From: Candidatus Poribacteria bacterium
Lineage (GTDB): Bacteria > Poribacteria > WGA-4E > WGA-3G
Assembly: GCA_958295945.1 (NCBI GenBank)
Contig: OY282386.1
Coordinates: 248,001-312,000 of the forward strand
Direction: 5' to 3'
Length of the DNA stretch: 64,000 nt
The translations under genes were made by a program, and so were the position numbers. Shown piece by piece: positions 46,369 through 55,026 of the stretch. Under the pieces are notes generated by a model that made no database searches, was not told where the DNA came from, and saw only the letters and a list, made by a program, of their open reading frames with translations. How positions within the stretch are numbered: position 1 is the stretch's first letter; each line of letters begins with the position of its first letter.

Positions 46369-47113
46369 CTACAGTGATAATATCACCACTAACATAAGCT
46401 GCATCATCTGAAGCGAGAAATAAGACTGCGCCGATGTAATCCCACACCGTAGCACCACGTTCAAGCGGTGCGTCCGATGGTGCTGGTAACAGTTCCGGTA
46501 GACTTTCATTATCTGGTAAGTTCTGAGGTGCGTTCATACCTGTTGGTGCTCCACCTCCTGGTGCAACAGCATTCACTGTAATGCCATGTGGACGCAGTTC
46601 CAATGCCAGACTACGTGTCAAGCGGTTTACGGCAGCTTTACTCACACAATAACTTAAGACACCAACATGTGATTCTTCCGCAAAAATTGAAGAGTTATTG
46701 ATAATCCTACCTCTGATATTTTCTGCAATCATGACCTTTGCTGCAGCTTGTGCACACAATAAACACCCTTTTACATTTACATCCATAACTTTGTCAAAGG
46801 CTTCTGGTGTCAACTCAAATAGGGTTTGTCTGTTAATTATGCCAGCGTTGTTAAATAGAATGTCAATCCTGTCATATTTCTCCAATGTTGCATCAACGAC
46901 TGATTCAACTTGTTGCGGATCTGTGACATTTAATGGAAGGGCAATGGCTTCTCCACCTTCGGTTTTTATTTCTGTAGCGACAGCGTCTGCACTTCTTCCT
47001 CCCGCGACCACAACGGATGCACCTTCACGTGCAAATGCTAAACAAGCAGCGCGTCCAATACCTAATGGACCTCCTCCACCAGTTATAATTGCAACTCTAT
47101 CTTTAAAACGCAT
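46343..47113 (-). CDS. Short-chain dehydrogenase/reductase
   Basis: 256 residues; GAGGAAAC before the ATG. The dinucleotide motif is TGGGGPLGIG, with two extra residues, followed by NNAG, NNSSIF and YCVSKAA (catalytic Tyr and Lys). An 18-residue proline-rich loop (GMNAPQNLPDNESLPELLPA) before the C-terminal DYIGAVLFLASDDA sets it apart from the other SDR in the window. Substrate unknown. Confidence 0.9.
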   Translation of the reverse strand: MRFKDRVAIITGGGGPLGIGRAACLAFAREGASVVVAGGRSADAVATEIKTEGGEAIALPLNVTDPQQVESVVDATLEKYDRIDILFNNAGIINRQTLFELTPEAFDKVMDVNVKGCLLCAQAAAKVMIAENIRGRIINNSSIFAEESHVGVLSYCVSKAAVNRLTRSLALELRPHGITVNAVAPGGGAPTGMNAPQNLPDNESLPELLPAPSDAPLERGATVWDYIGAVLFLASDDAAYVSGDIITVDGGAVSRR

Positions 47114-47253
47114 TTGTTTCCTCTATAATGACCATTGTCAAGTTATATTATACCATATTCTCTAATAGACATGAAATGGAAAAATGAATATATCTTGAAG
47201 AAGATTGAGTGTTTTCAGAAGTAAATAGAATTCACATGATATTAAACAGAATA

Positions 47254-47275
47254 CCCAACAACTGAAGCTGCTGGG
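47254..47275 (-). terminator. Terminator-like stem after the PhnB-like gene
   Basis: CCCAACAAC, loop TGAA, GCTGCTGGG with one wobble, on the far side of the PhnB gene. It could end that minus-strand transcript. Confidence 0.4.
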
Positions 47276-47343
47276 CAAAAATACAATTTCTTTAAGACAT
47301 GATAAGATAATTGCTTAGGAAAAAGGATTTGTCCCCTAACGGA

Positions 47344-47766
47344 TTATGCCTGGGTGTGCTCAGACATGATGTCCCAAGTAATGCCAAATTTGTCTGTACA
47401 CTTGCCATAGTATGAACCCCAGAAGACCTCTCCCATCGGCATGATAATCTTGCCACCATCTGACAGTTTAGTAAACACCTGATCAGCATGTGTTTTGGTT
47501 TCTGCACCATAGCAGAGCGAAAAGTTGTTTCCAGCAACACGTGGCGGGGCAAAAGATGTACAAACATCACTGCCCATCAGTACACTTGAACCTATTGGAA
47601 GTGAAACGTGCATTATACGATCGAGATCCTCTTCTTGTACTTCAAATTCTTTGGGAGCATCGCGAAATGTTTGGATGGTAATAAATTCTCCTCCAAATAC
47701 TGATCGATAGAATTCAAATGCTTCTTGACATTCATTGTTAAAACTAAGGTATGGATTGAGTGTCAT
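47344..47766 (-). CDS. VOC/PhnB-like glyoxalase-superfamily protein
   Basis: 140 residues, AGGAG before the ATG. It has the PhnB/glyoxalase fold: MTLNPYLSFNNECQEAFEFY, then RIMHVSLPIG, then a FWGSYYGKCTDKFGITWDI ending typical of this subgroup. Members bind small molecules or metals, and PhnB itself has no proven reaction. Metal ligands are not obvious. Isolated gene. Confidence 0.85.
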   Translation of the reverse strand: MTLNPYLSFNNECQEAFEFYRSVFGGEFITIQTFRDAPKEFEVQEEDLDRIMHVSLPIGSSVLMGSDVCTSFAPPRVAGNNFSLCYGAETKTHADQVFTKLSDGGKIIMPMGEVFWGSYYGKCTDKFGITWDIMSEHTQA

Positions 47767-47811
47767 TATAGTCTCCTAAAAGTGCTTTTTTTATTTTAAT
47801 ATTTGGTGTTA

Positions 47812-47840
47812 CTCCTAACATTGAATAACACGTTTAGGAG
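47812..47840. other. Weak hairpin in the AT-rich gap 47767-48150
   Basis: CTCCTAA (47812-47818) and TTAGGAG (47834-47840) pair. The 384-bp gap between the PhnB and membrane genes contains no other structure I can support. Confidence 0.25.
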
Positions 47841-48150
47841 CGTATTTTGGTTTCAAATATGGATCAAGTGTATTGATATGGATTGTTTCATAGAATTATT
47901 ATCACAAGTTAGGTATTATGTGTTGCTCTCGCCTACTTGATATTTACTGATGAATTTCTTCTTAATCAAATATTCTACATATATGATTGCTATAATTTTG
48001 ATTCATAACATAATCCAACTTGTTTAAATTGTCTTGAAAGTTCAAATAAAGTATGTTAATATCTTAATTCAGATAGATTGTAAGTCATAATGTAATTTTT
48101 AATCTATAGAAGTTTAAGGTTACTATTTTTTGTGATTCAGTAGTTCAAAT

Positions 48151-48552
48151 ATGACTAATGTAAAAATCAAGTGGTTAATATACACGGTTCTTGTAGGATT
48201 GATTCCAGTACTTTCCAGAGTGTTGATATGGTTTATTTCTCAAAAACGTACAATGGATTTATTGAATGCTGCAGACTTTGTAGCATTTGGCTTGATTTTG
48301 CACATATCAAATATTAACGAGATTGAACATTTCAATGACAGTAGTAAGCCATGGAAGACATTACACAATGGAATATCAATTGCATTTATTTCATTCTATA
48401 GTGTCTTGTTTGCTTGTTCCTTGTTAGGTCAATCAAACCCAGGCTTAATCAGTGTACGGAGCATAACATATTGTTCAATATGCTTAAGTTTTGTATCCTT
48501 TCTAATTAGTTTTTCAGTGTATAATAGAATCTCTAAAATTGAAAGTGTATGA
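48151..48552 (+). CDS. Unrecognised four-helix membrane protein
   Basis: 133 residues with four hydrophobic segments (about 8-28, 40-55, 76-92, 105-125). Its ribosome site is weak. No motif is recognised. It precedes a small 34-residue membrane ORF. It is locally AT-rich, more so than the window average, and lies near degraded elements, so recent gain is possible. Confidence 0.45.
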   Translation: MTNVKIKWLIYTVLVGLIPVLSRVLIWFISQKRTMDLLNAADFVAFGLILHISNINEIEHFNDSSKPWKTLHNGISIAFISFYSVLFACSLLGQSNPGLISVRSITYCSICLSFVSFLISFSVYNRISKIESV

Positions 48553-48596
48553 GAGAATCGGATAGAACATCATAAACATAGAATGAGGATAAAGAT

Positions 48597-48701
48597 ATGA
48601 CTACTGCAATTATCATAACAGGATCTGTTCTCGGATTAATAGGTATTGGTTTTTCAATCTGGTCCATCATAGATACAAGAAAACGATATTATGATGAATA
48701 G
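48597..48701 (+). CDS. Predicted 34-residue single-pass membrane microprotein
   Basis: ATG at 48597 with GAGGA seven bases before it. The product has a clear 22-residue hydrophobic stretch (AIIITGSVLGLIGIGFSI) ended by WSIIDTRKR and an acidic tail. Strong ribosome site, sensible membrane topology and location 44 bp after the four-helix gene support it. No homology judged. A 20-residue frame with GGAG follows at 48717 and looks weaker. Confidence 0.45.
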   Translation: MTTAIIITGSVLGLIGIGFSIWSIIDTRKRYYDE

Positions 48702-48883
48702 TATGAGGAGAAAACCTTGAACAAGAGACTAAAAGTTTATCTATTTGAATGCGTAAGAAATGTATTATATCTCCGCTAAGATGTCTGTGAAAGCTACTGT
48801 TAATTTCTGTCTTATTGATAGCGGGTTGTTCTTGTGAATCTCATGATCTGAGAAACCGATTTACTAATGCCTAAGACAAAGCA

Positions 48884-49741
48884 TTATTCAGACTTTGGAA
48901 CTGGCAAGACATCCCTTTCAACTTCATGCACCTTATCTTGATAGGTCTGCCCTCGAACCCACATCACAGGTTGTCCTCTATACGTTCCGTCCCCCTTTGC
49001 CCATTCTGCTTGTGCACTCAAGTAGTGGATGACATAACTCCTTCTAAATCTTAGACTGTGATTATCCGTGCTTTTATGAAGTAAATGGCTATGAAACCAA
49101 ACTACGGCACCGGGTTCTACTTCCACTGCAACAGCATCTTCGTCGCGGGCACCGCGAGCCAGTTTGAACTCTTTCTGTTGTGAACCTTCAAGGTCATCGT
49201 GGACATGAATTTCATTTTTATGGCTACTAGGTATCACATAAAGGCAACCGTTATCTCGATCCGCTGCATCAATCGCGGTCCAGGTGCCGATAGTTGTTTC
49301 AGTGTTAAACCTGTTCCGAAAATAGAACATATCTTGATGCCACGGAAAGCCGAGACCAATCTTTGGTGCTTTCCATATAAAGAGATTATTTATACCGAGT
49401 ATATCGGGCCCCATCATATCTACGATTGGGTCTGTTAAACGGTTATCCCTGACTCTTGATAGGAACTCTTGCACATAACAACTTGGATGGTGTATCTTGT
49501 GCATCGCATATATCCCTTGTTCTTCAATCTTACCATCTCTAACAAGTGCGTTCTTATCAATATGTGCAGTTGGAAATGGACGTTTTCCATCCACAATGTC
49601 TTCAGCCACTTTACGTAAGGCATCATTTTCGTCATGTGAGAAGACATTTTGCCTGATGAGATAACCGTTGTCATTCCAAAATGAGAGTTCATCGGCAGTC
49701 AATCCGTAACCTTGTTTCTGTGCCATATCATTTGCGTTCAT
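48884..49741 (-). CDS. Phytanoyl-CoA dioxygenase (PhyH) family protein, copy 3
   Basis: 285 residues with GGAG before the ATG. HxD is in PWHQDMFY (H135, D137), and the distal His is H222 in LLHKSTDN. The 2-oxoglutarate Arg lies in RFRRS (about 231-234). The core resembles copy 2 more than copy 1 around the HxD. It has no operon partners. Such genes are often amplified in Poribacteria; the substrate is not known. Confidence 0.9.
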   Translation of the reverse strand: MNANDMAQKQGYGLTADELSFWNDNGYLIRQNVFSHDENDALRKVAEDIVDGKRPFPTAHIDKNALVRDGKIEEQGIYAMHKIHHPSCYVQEFLSRVRDNRLTDPIVDMMGPDILGINNLFIWKAPKIGLGFPWHQDMFYFRNRFNTETTIGTWTAIDAADRDNGCLYVIPSSHKNEIHVHDDLEGSQQKEFKLARGARDEDAVAVEVEPGAVVWFHSHLLHKSTDNHSLRFRRSYVIHYLSAQAEWAKGDGTYRGQPVMWVRGQTYQDKVHEVERDVLPVPKSE

Positions 49742-49868
49742 TATTTCTCCAATATCAATGTTGATGTTGCTAATCTATTGCAATTGGTCTGTTTTTCTAA
49801 CTGCATTGATAGTAACATCTTTTGTAAAATAAGTCAAATTATGTGTTGCTGACATACTCCCACGCCTA

Positions 49869-49982
49869 ATGAAGATTAAGAAATAAATTGGACAATTTGC
49901 GTTCAAAGTCCAGCGTGCTTTCAATGCGCATCTACAGGGTTTGTGAAATTTATAATTACACGTTTAATTAGTTAATCTTCAT
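49869..49982. repeat. Repeat family R2, copy 1 (114 bp with inverted ends)
   Basis: ATGAAGATTAAGAAATAAAT at the left matches the complement of the right end (TTAATCTTCAT). The flanks CACGCCTA (49861-49868) and CATGCCTA (49986-49993) agree at seven of eight bases, a possible target duplication. No coding content. Part of a repeat-filled stretch 49742-51370. Confidence 0.55.
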
Positions 49983-50190
49983 GAGCATGCCTACTACTAT
50001 GATGGATTCACAATTAACATGATCTACAATACATTAACGGCTGCGATAAAATGCATCAGGAACACCGAAAACGAAATAACCCTGTCCTCACAACGGGTGT
50101 TTAAAGTTTTTGTCACCGTAGAGTCAATTCAAGTGAAAAACCTGTAATCTATTGTAGGGCCAAATCAAGTAATCAACGGTATGAACGCCT

Positions 50191-50307
50191 GATGAGGATT
50201 AAGAAATAAATCAGGTAATTTCCTTGTGAAGTCCGGAGCGGTTAGGAAACCACTCCTACCCGGTTTGAGAAAATGAGAATTACCCGTTTAATAAATTAAT
50301 CTTCATC
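50191..50307. repeat. Repeat family R2, copy 2 (117 bp) inside element C
   Basis: GATGAGGATTAAG... at the left and CTTCATC at the right form inverted ends of about 30 bp. It is the same family as at 49869 and the partial copy in element A. The interior AAGTCCGGAGCGGTTAGG differs between copies. Confidence 0.6.
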
Positions 50308-50366
50308 TTAAGATTTTATTGTGCGGTTTGATTGACAGCAGTTGAAGTGTTCATGAATTCTGTGTT

Positions 50367-50798
50367 TCATCTGACAATATATTCTCTGTGATTTCCTTCT
50401 AATTTTATGGAATTTTCGCTTATCAAAACTGTACAGAAATTGGACATTATTTCGTACATCTGTACAGTTTTTTTTAGTGCTTTCAGAGCAGTTGCTATAA
50501 GGATTGGTAAAGGATTTATAAAAAAACAAAAAATTTTTAATTTGTACACTTTCACTATTCGTCTTTTGTTGTGTGAGATTGGTTGACTGAGCATCATACT
50601 TGTCCAGCATTGGACGAATGCAGATAGAATGTTTCTAAATGTCAAAAGTGGTGTGATGCCTAAGGGTTTGGCGTTTATGTGAATGCGTTTAATATTGAAT
50701 GTCTGTGCATTCTCACTTTTGTGTAATGTGTTTCTATGTAATGAAGAGATTGCTTGTAGGTTAATCATTGTTTTTTGCATAAGAGGTCTTGTTTTCAT
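50367..50798 (-). pseudogene. Decayed gene in element C, homologous to that in element D
   Basis: Reading from ATG 50798, MKTRPLMQKTMINLQAISSLHR resembles MKTKQRTQGIMIILQSIYSIHR in element D. A second frame (about 50310-50540) then continues the homology with NFLFFYKSFTNP and VRNNVQFLYSFDKRKF, versus ILFFNKHLTNP and VREFVRQLYGFDKGK in D. So an insertion or deletion has broken the frame in C, and a different one in D. The ancestral product is unknown; small, basic and possibly DNA-binding. Confidence 0.6.
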
Positions 50799-50835
50799 AA
50801 TTTACTGCATTGAAATTAATTTGTATGTGACATGT

Positions 50836-50864
50836 ATTATAACCGAATAAATAACGTGAGTCAA
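50836..50864 (-). promoter_or_regulatory. Promoter of the element C gene, conserved with element D
   Basis: On the minus strand, TTGACT, 17-bp spacer, TATAAT, followed by AC-TGTCAC-like sequence. Element D has the same layout (54959-54988) with an 18-bp spacer. Conservation of the promoter while the gene has decayed is notable. Confidence 0.65.
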
Positions 50865-51189
50865 GTATTTTTTTACAATTTTAGCGAAATTTGTATTCTT
50901 TTAATTCTTTTTCTGGCTTTTTGGCATAGTTTTGCATGCACAAGCTGGCAGCATGTGCTACGAATATACGAACAAGACTATAGGGTTAATGTAATATTTT
51001 TCTAAGAACTTTACACACCTCTGTCAATCTGGGGTATTTAGTAGGAATTAAGAAAATCCTAAATACAAATATCCCTGCTGTCAATCTGGGTGTTTAAAGT
51101 TTTTGTCACCGTAGACATCAATTCAAGTGAAAAACCTGTCCTCTATTGTAGTGCCAAATCAACGGGACCAATGCGCTTATGGCATTCCC

Positions 51190-51248
51190 CGGGTCTCTGT
51201 GCCCGCCATTCCTTGTCCTGTTAGGCAACGGGCAGGCACAGAGACCCG
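51190..51248. repeat. Hairpin module H in element C
   Basis: CGGGTCTCTGTGCC (51190-51203) pairs with GGCACAGAGACCCG (51235-51248), 14 perfect pairs. Nearly identical in loop to the element A copy (CATTCCTTGTCCTGT). Confidence 0.7.
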
Positions 51249-51312
51249 CCCCTACAATGATTGGTGAGAAGTTAGTGACAAAAACTTTACATACCCTCTC
51301 ACAACAGATTCC

Positions 51313-51341
51313 TTGCATAAAAATCAGATATGTAATATGAT
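51313..51341 (+). promoter_or_regulatory. Sigma70-type promoter of the FGGY kinase gene
   Basis: TTGCAT (51313-51318), 17-bp spacer, TATGAT (51336-51341), 29 bp before the start codon. The -35 is 16 bp after the right end of element C. Confidence 0.55.
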
Positions 51342-51370
51342 ATGAACATCATGATTCAAGGAGAAATGGA

Positions 51371-52876
51371 ATGAGTTTATTGGGAATAGATGTTGGTACA
51401 ACAGGGTGCAAAGTCATAGCGTTTCGGGAGGATGGAGAAATTCTTGCAAATGCTTATGGTGAATATCCGCTAATACATCCACAGCCTGGGTGGTCAGAAC
51501 TGGATGGGAATGTTGTTTGGGAGAAAGTATCAAACGGGATTCGTGAAGTTGCTGCAAATACGAAATCAGATCCTATAGAAGCAATAAGTGTAGCGTCTCA
51601 AGGTGAAGCGGTTACGCCTGTGTGGGGGAACTGTGATGTGTTGGCAAATGCGATAACCACGTTTGATTCACGCACAATAGGTATCTGCGATGAAATACTG
51701 CAGGATATAACCCCATTGGAAGTTATGCAAATCACAGGGATGCCACCGAGTGATATTCACACGCTTGCAAAATTGGTGTGGATACAACGAAATCACCCTG
51801 AAATCTATAAAGAGGTCTGGAAGTTTTTTGGTTTTGAGGATTTTATTAATTTCCGATTAGGAGTTCAACCTGCAGTTGACTATTCACTTGCAGCACGCAC
51901 CATGGCATTTGATATAAACGACAAGTCATGGTCTGATAGAATGCTCGGATTGGCGGATGTTGATGTATCTATTTTACCTGAAACAGTGCCATCGGGAACA
52001 ATAATTGGAGAAATTGGTAAGAAAGTGTCTGGAGAACTAAATCTACCGTCTGGTGTAGTCGTGGTTGCAGGTGGACATGATCAACCGTGTGGAGCGTTGG
52101 GTGCGGGTATAATTCGTGGTGGAGAAGTTATGGATGCGACAGGTACAGTGGAATGTATTGCCCCTGCATTTCCTGAACCGGTCGTCAACCAACAGATGAT
52201 AGATGGCAACTTTTCTTGCTATCCCCATGTCGTTGAAGGTCTCTATGTAACATTGGGATTTGTATCAAGCGGTGGTGTTGTGCTCCGTTGGTTTCGTGAC
52301 ACATTTGCTCAAGCGGAAGTTGCCCAAGCGGAAGAATCAGGACGCGATGTCTACGATATTCTACTTGAGGATATACCTGATGAACCTGGATCAGCGATGT
52401 TACTTCCTCACTTTACAGGTTCTGGAACTCCACATCTTGATTTGGAATCGAAGGGGGCAATTGTTGGTTTATCACTCTCTACTTCAAAGGGTGAACTTGT
52501 CAAGGCGATACTTGAAGGGATTAGTTACGAAATAAAACAGAATCTTTCAATGCTTCAAGATGCGGGTGTTGTGATAAATGAAGTCCGAGCAATTGGTGGT
52601 GGTGCGAAGTCAGACAAATGGCTTCAACTCAAAGCGGATATGTTTGATAAAAAGGTAATCGCCCTTGATATATCAGAGGGTGTGTGTCTTGGCACTGCTA
52701 TTCTGGCAGGAACAGCAACTGGCAAGTATAGGACAATTGAAGAGGCAGTTGACTTGCTGGTCAAACCACAAAAAGAATACTATCCACGTGAAGAGTTTGC
52801 ACAACAATACGATGAGAAATTAAAGGTATATGAGCAAATCTACCCCGCACTCCGTGATATAAATGATCATTTGTAG
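51371..52876 (+). CDS. FGGY-family carbohydrate kinase (xylulokinase-like)
   Basis: 501 residues, AAGGAG before the ATG. N-terminal phosphate-binding DVGTTGCKVIAF, then ASQGEAVTP with the substrate Asp/Glu region. GGHDQPCGALGAG is the mid-domain FGGY signature, and the C-terminal AIGGGAKSDKWLQLKADMF is the second ATP motif. It phosphorylates a ketose or polyol. A ROK sugar kinase follows after 26 bp and a SIS-domain protein after that, so this is a sugar-phosphate cluster. Confidence 0.9.
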   Translation: MSLLGIDVGTTGCKVIAFREDGEILANAYGEYPLIHPQPGWSELDGNVVWEKVSNGIREVAANTKSDPIEAISVASQGEAVTPVWGNCDVLANAITTFDSRTIGICDEILQDITPLEVMQITGMPPSDIHTLAKLVWIQRNHPEIYKEVWKFFGFEDFINFRLGVQPAVDYSLAARTMAFDINDKSWSDRMLGLADVDVSILPETVPSGTIIGEIGKKVSGELNLPSGVVVVAGGHDQPCGALGAGIIRGGEVMDATGTVECIAPAFPEPVVNQQMIDGNFSCYPHVVEGLYVTLGFVSSGGVVLRWFRDTFAQAEVAQAEESGRDVYDILLEDIPDEPGSAMLLPHFTGSGTPHLDLESKGAIVGLSLSTSKGELVKAILEGISYEIKQNLSMLQDAGVVINEVRAIGGGAKSDKWLQLKADMFDKKVIALDISEGVCLGTAILAGTATGKYRTIEEAVDLLVKPQKEYYPREEFAQQYDEKLKVYEQIYPALRDINDHL

Positions 52877-52902
52877 AAGATAGAATCCATATTTGTGTTG
52901 TT

Positions 52903-53859
52903 ATGGAAAACTTTGTTGTAGGAATAGACATCGGTGGAACTAAACTTGCAACTGTTGTTGCCGATGTATCTGGTAGGATCATTTCTAAAGTCCGTGAACC
53001 AACACATGCAAATAAAGGTCCTGAGTATGTGCTTCAGTTGTTGGTAGATATGGTTTATCAAACCATCAAACAAGCAGAATTGGAACTGAAAGATATATCA
53101 GCGATTGGAGTCAGTTGTGGTGGTCCGTTGGACACAAAAACGGGTATAGTCTATTCTCCACCAAATCTTCCCGGTTGGGTGGCATTCCCGCTGAAAGAAA
53201 AATTAGAATTTGAATTTAGAATTCCTGTGAAGATTGAAAATGATGCGAATGCTTGTGCACTTGCTGAATATCGTTTCGGTGGTGGTAGAGGTTACAAATC
53301 AGTTCTTTATATGACAATGAGCACTGGTATTGGTGGTGGAATTGTCCTCAATGGACAGGTATATCATGGTGTTAATGACAGTGCTGGCGAAGTGGGACAC
53401 CAGATACTTCTTCCTGATGGTCCGCTTTGTGGGTGTGGAAAACGGGGTTGCCTAGAGTCGTTGTGTTCTGGACCTGCTATTGCGCGTCGTGCTAAAGAAG
53501 CGATTCAGGCTGCTGTATCACAGTCAGTAATCCTTAATCTTGCAGACGGAGAAGTAGATGCAGTAAAATCTGAACATGTGCTCTTAGCTGCGAAGAAAGG
53601 TGACACATTGGCTTTAGAGTTGATTGATGAAACGGCATATTATATGGGATGGGGTATTGCCAATCTTGTGAATATCCTGAATCCTGATATTGTATTATTA
53701 GGCACAATTGCAATCGCAGCTGGAGATCTGTTACTTGAACCTATAAGAAAAACAGTATCATCATTTGCTATGACACGACCTGCTGAAGCAGTTACGATAA
53801 TGCCTGCACAGTTAGGAGAATCTTTGGGTGACCTTGCAGCAGTCTCATTGGTAGTCTGA
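52903..53859 (+). CDS. ROK-family sugar kinase (glucokinase-like)
   Basis: 318 residues. The ATP motif is GIDIGGTKLATVV; the catalytic Asp is in ENDANACALAEY. The zinc finger is GHQ followed by CGCGKRGCLES, which marks active ROK kinases rather than repressors, and no HTH domain is fused. It probably phosphorylates glucose or N-acetyl sugars. The ribosome site is weak, so it may depend on translation of the kinase upstream. Confidence 0.9.
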   Translation: MENFVVGIDIGGTKLATVVADVSGRIISKVREPTHANKGPEYVLQLLVDMVYQTIKQAELELKDISAIGVSCGGPLDTKTGIVYSPPNLPGWVAFPLKEKLEFEFRIPVKIENDANACALAEYRFGGGRGYKSVLYMTMSTGIGGGIVLNGQVYHGVNDSAGEVGHQILLPDGPLCGCGKRGCLESLCSGPAIARRAKEAIQAAVSQSVILNLADGEVDAVKSEHVLLAAKKGDTLALELIDETAYYMGWGIANLVNILNPDIVLLGTIAIAAGDLLLEPIRKTVSSFAMTRPAEAVTIMPAQLGESLGDLAAVSLVV

Positions 53860-54030
53860 TTATAGTAGGTTTTAGATTTAGTTTGACACTTTGATCAGAC
53901 GAGATTAGGACACCTTAATTCATTGTAAGAGGTGTAATGAATTGCACTACTACGAACCCCGCAATTCTTATGTAAATGCTCACATAATTTTATGATTCCC
54001 TAGAAATTTAGAAAGTTGGAGAAAATTCAA

Positions 54031-54588
54031 GTGGAGAGAATTGAGAAATATATTACACACCTTCAAGATGTTATAAATAAGTTGAATTTAGAAGATGTTC
54101 GGAAATCTATTGATGTAATCATGGAAGCATACCATGCGAACAAACAGATTTTCGTAATCGGAAACGGTGGAAGTGCATCTACAGCATCTCACCTGGCATG
54201 CGATTTGGGGAAGGGAACAAGTGTTGAAGGCAAAAAACGATTTCGTGTTATCAGTTTGACAGATAACGTAGCAACAATGACTGCTTGGTCTAACGATGTT
54301 TCTTATGAAGATGTATTTGTTGAACAACTCAAAAATCTTGTGAATGCTGGCGATGTTGTAATCGGTATTAGTGCAAGTGGTAATTCTGAAAATGTAATCC
54401 TCGCTATGGAGTATGCCGTTAACACTGGATGCAGAACAGTTGGGTGGAGTGGATTTGGTGGTGGACGATTAGCTAAGATTTGTAATGTAAGCGTTGTTGT
54501 TGATAGCAACGAGTATGGTCCTGTTGAAGATGTGCATCTTGTATTAAATCATATTCTTCATGCTTGGATTAGAGAAGAGTTGATTTAG
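54031..54588 (+). CDS. SIS-domain protein, phosphoheptose isomerase (GmhA)-like
   Basis: The GTG start at 54031 is taken because GGAG lies nine bases before it; an upstream TTG (54016) overlaps that site. The 185 residues contain FVIGNGGSASTASHLACDLGKG, the sugar-phosphate pocket, and VIGISASGNSENV, then HLVLNHILHAWI at the end, all as in GmhA/DiaA proteins. It likely makes D-glycero-D-manno-heptose 7-phosphate for an outer-membrane glycan. No partner genes hldE or gmhB are in the window, so a DiaA-like role remains possible. Confidence 0.8.
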   Translation: MERIEKYITHLQDVINKLNLEDVRKSIDVIMEAYHANKQIFVIGNGGSASTASHLACDLGKGTSVEGKKRFRVISLTDNVATMTAWSNDVSYEDVFVEQLKNLVNAGDVVIGISASGNSENVILAMEYAVNTGCRTVGWSGFGGGRLAKICNVSVVVDSNEYGPVEDVHLVLNHILHAWIREELI

Positions 54589-54692
54589 GGTCGTTGATTA
54601 TTATCTAATACGGTGTCACAGGCAATATCACACTTCAGATGATGTTTAATTTGATATAATTGTGAACTTTCTGTTTTCTATAGATTTTTTAC

Positions 54693-54715
54693 GGTACGCG
54701 GAGCGTGCCTACTAC
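54693..54715. repeat. REP-like motif GGTACGCGGAGCGTGCCT, second copy
   Basis: Identical in its first 18 bases to 13668-13690 and followed by ACTAC. It lies in the non-coding stretch 54589-54851 ahead of element D. Confidence 0.55.
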
Positions 54716-54958
54716 TTTTAAGTATCAATCTCAGTTAGATACTGCACTCAATTAATTACTATCTAATGAAACTTACGTTAATGAATGAAATTTCTCCAAC
54801 AAGCATTTGGTGGATTATTTGGTTGAAGCCATTTCAATAGACTCTTACTAAGGGTGTGTAAAGTTTTTGGCACTAAACTCAATATCCGATGAAATGGACA
54901 CGTTTTTCCAAAAAACTGTAAAATATTAAAAGAAATGTTAAAAAGTGTAAATAATAAC

Positions 54959-54988
54959 TTGACTTAAGTAATTTAATTGTGTTATAAT
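54959..54988 (+). promoter_or_regulatory. Promoter of the element D gene
   Basis: TTGACT (54959-54964), 18-bp spacer, TATAAT (54983-54988), followed by a TACGTCACATA run that also follows the promoter in element C. AAGGAAGAG and ATG 55027 come 40 bp later. Confidence 0.65.
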
Positions 54989-55026
54989 ATACGTCACATA
55001 TAACTTGTTGAATAAGGAAGAGAATT

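Larger units (their letters stand above)
50095..51296. mobile_element. TIR element C (1202 bp) with a second pair of ends inside
   Basis: The outer ends GGGTGTTTAAAGTTTTTGTC... (50095-50116) and GTGACAAAAACTTTACATAC... (51275-51296) lie within a perfect direct repeat CTCACAAC (50087-50094 and 51298-51305). Inside are an internal right-type end at 50999-51020 and an internal left-type end at 51088-51109. These are separated by a 47-bp palindromic insert between direct copies of CTGTCAATCT (51021-51030 and 51078-51087). It also holds a full R2 repeat, hairpin module H and a decayed gene with its promoter. Confidence 0.8.

Noticed and set aside
48717-48779. A 20-residue frame with GGAG upstream (TTG start).
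   Set aside because: Too short, no membrane or conserved pattern; left as doubtful.
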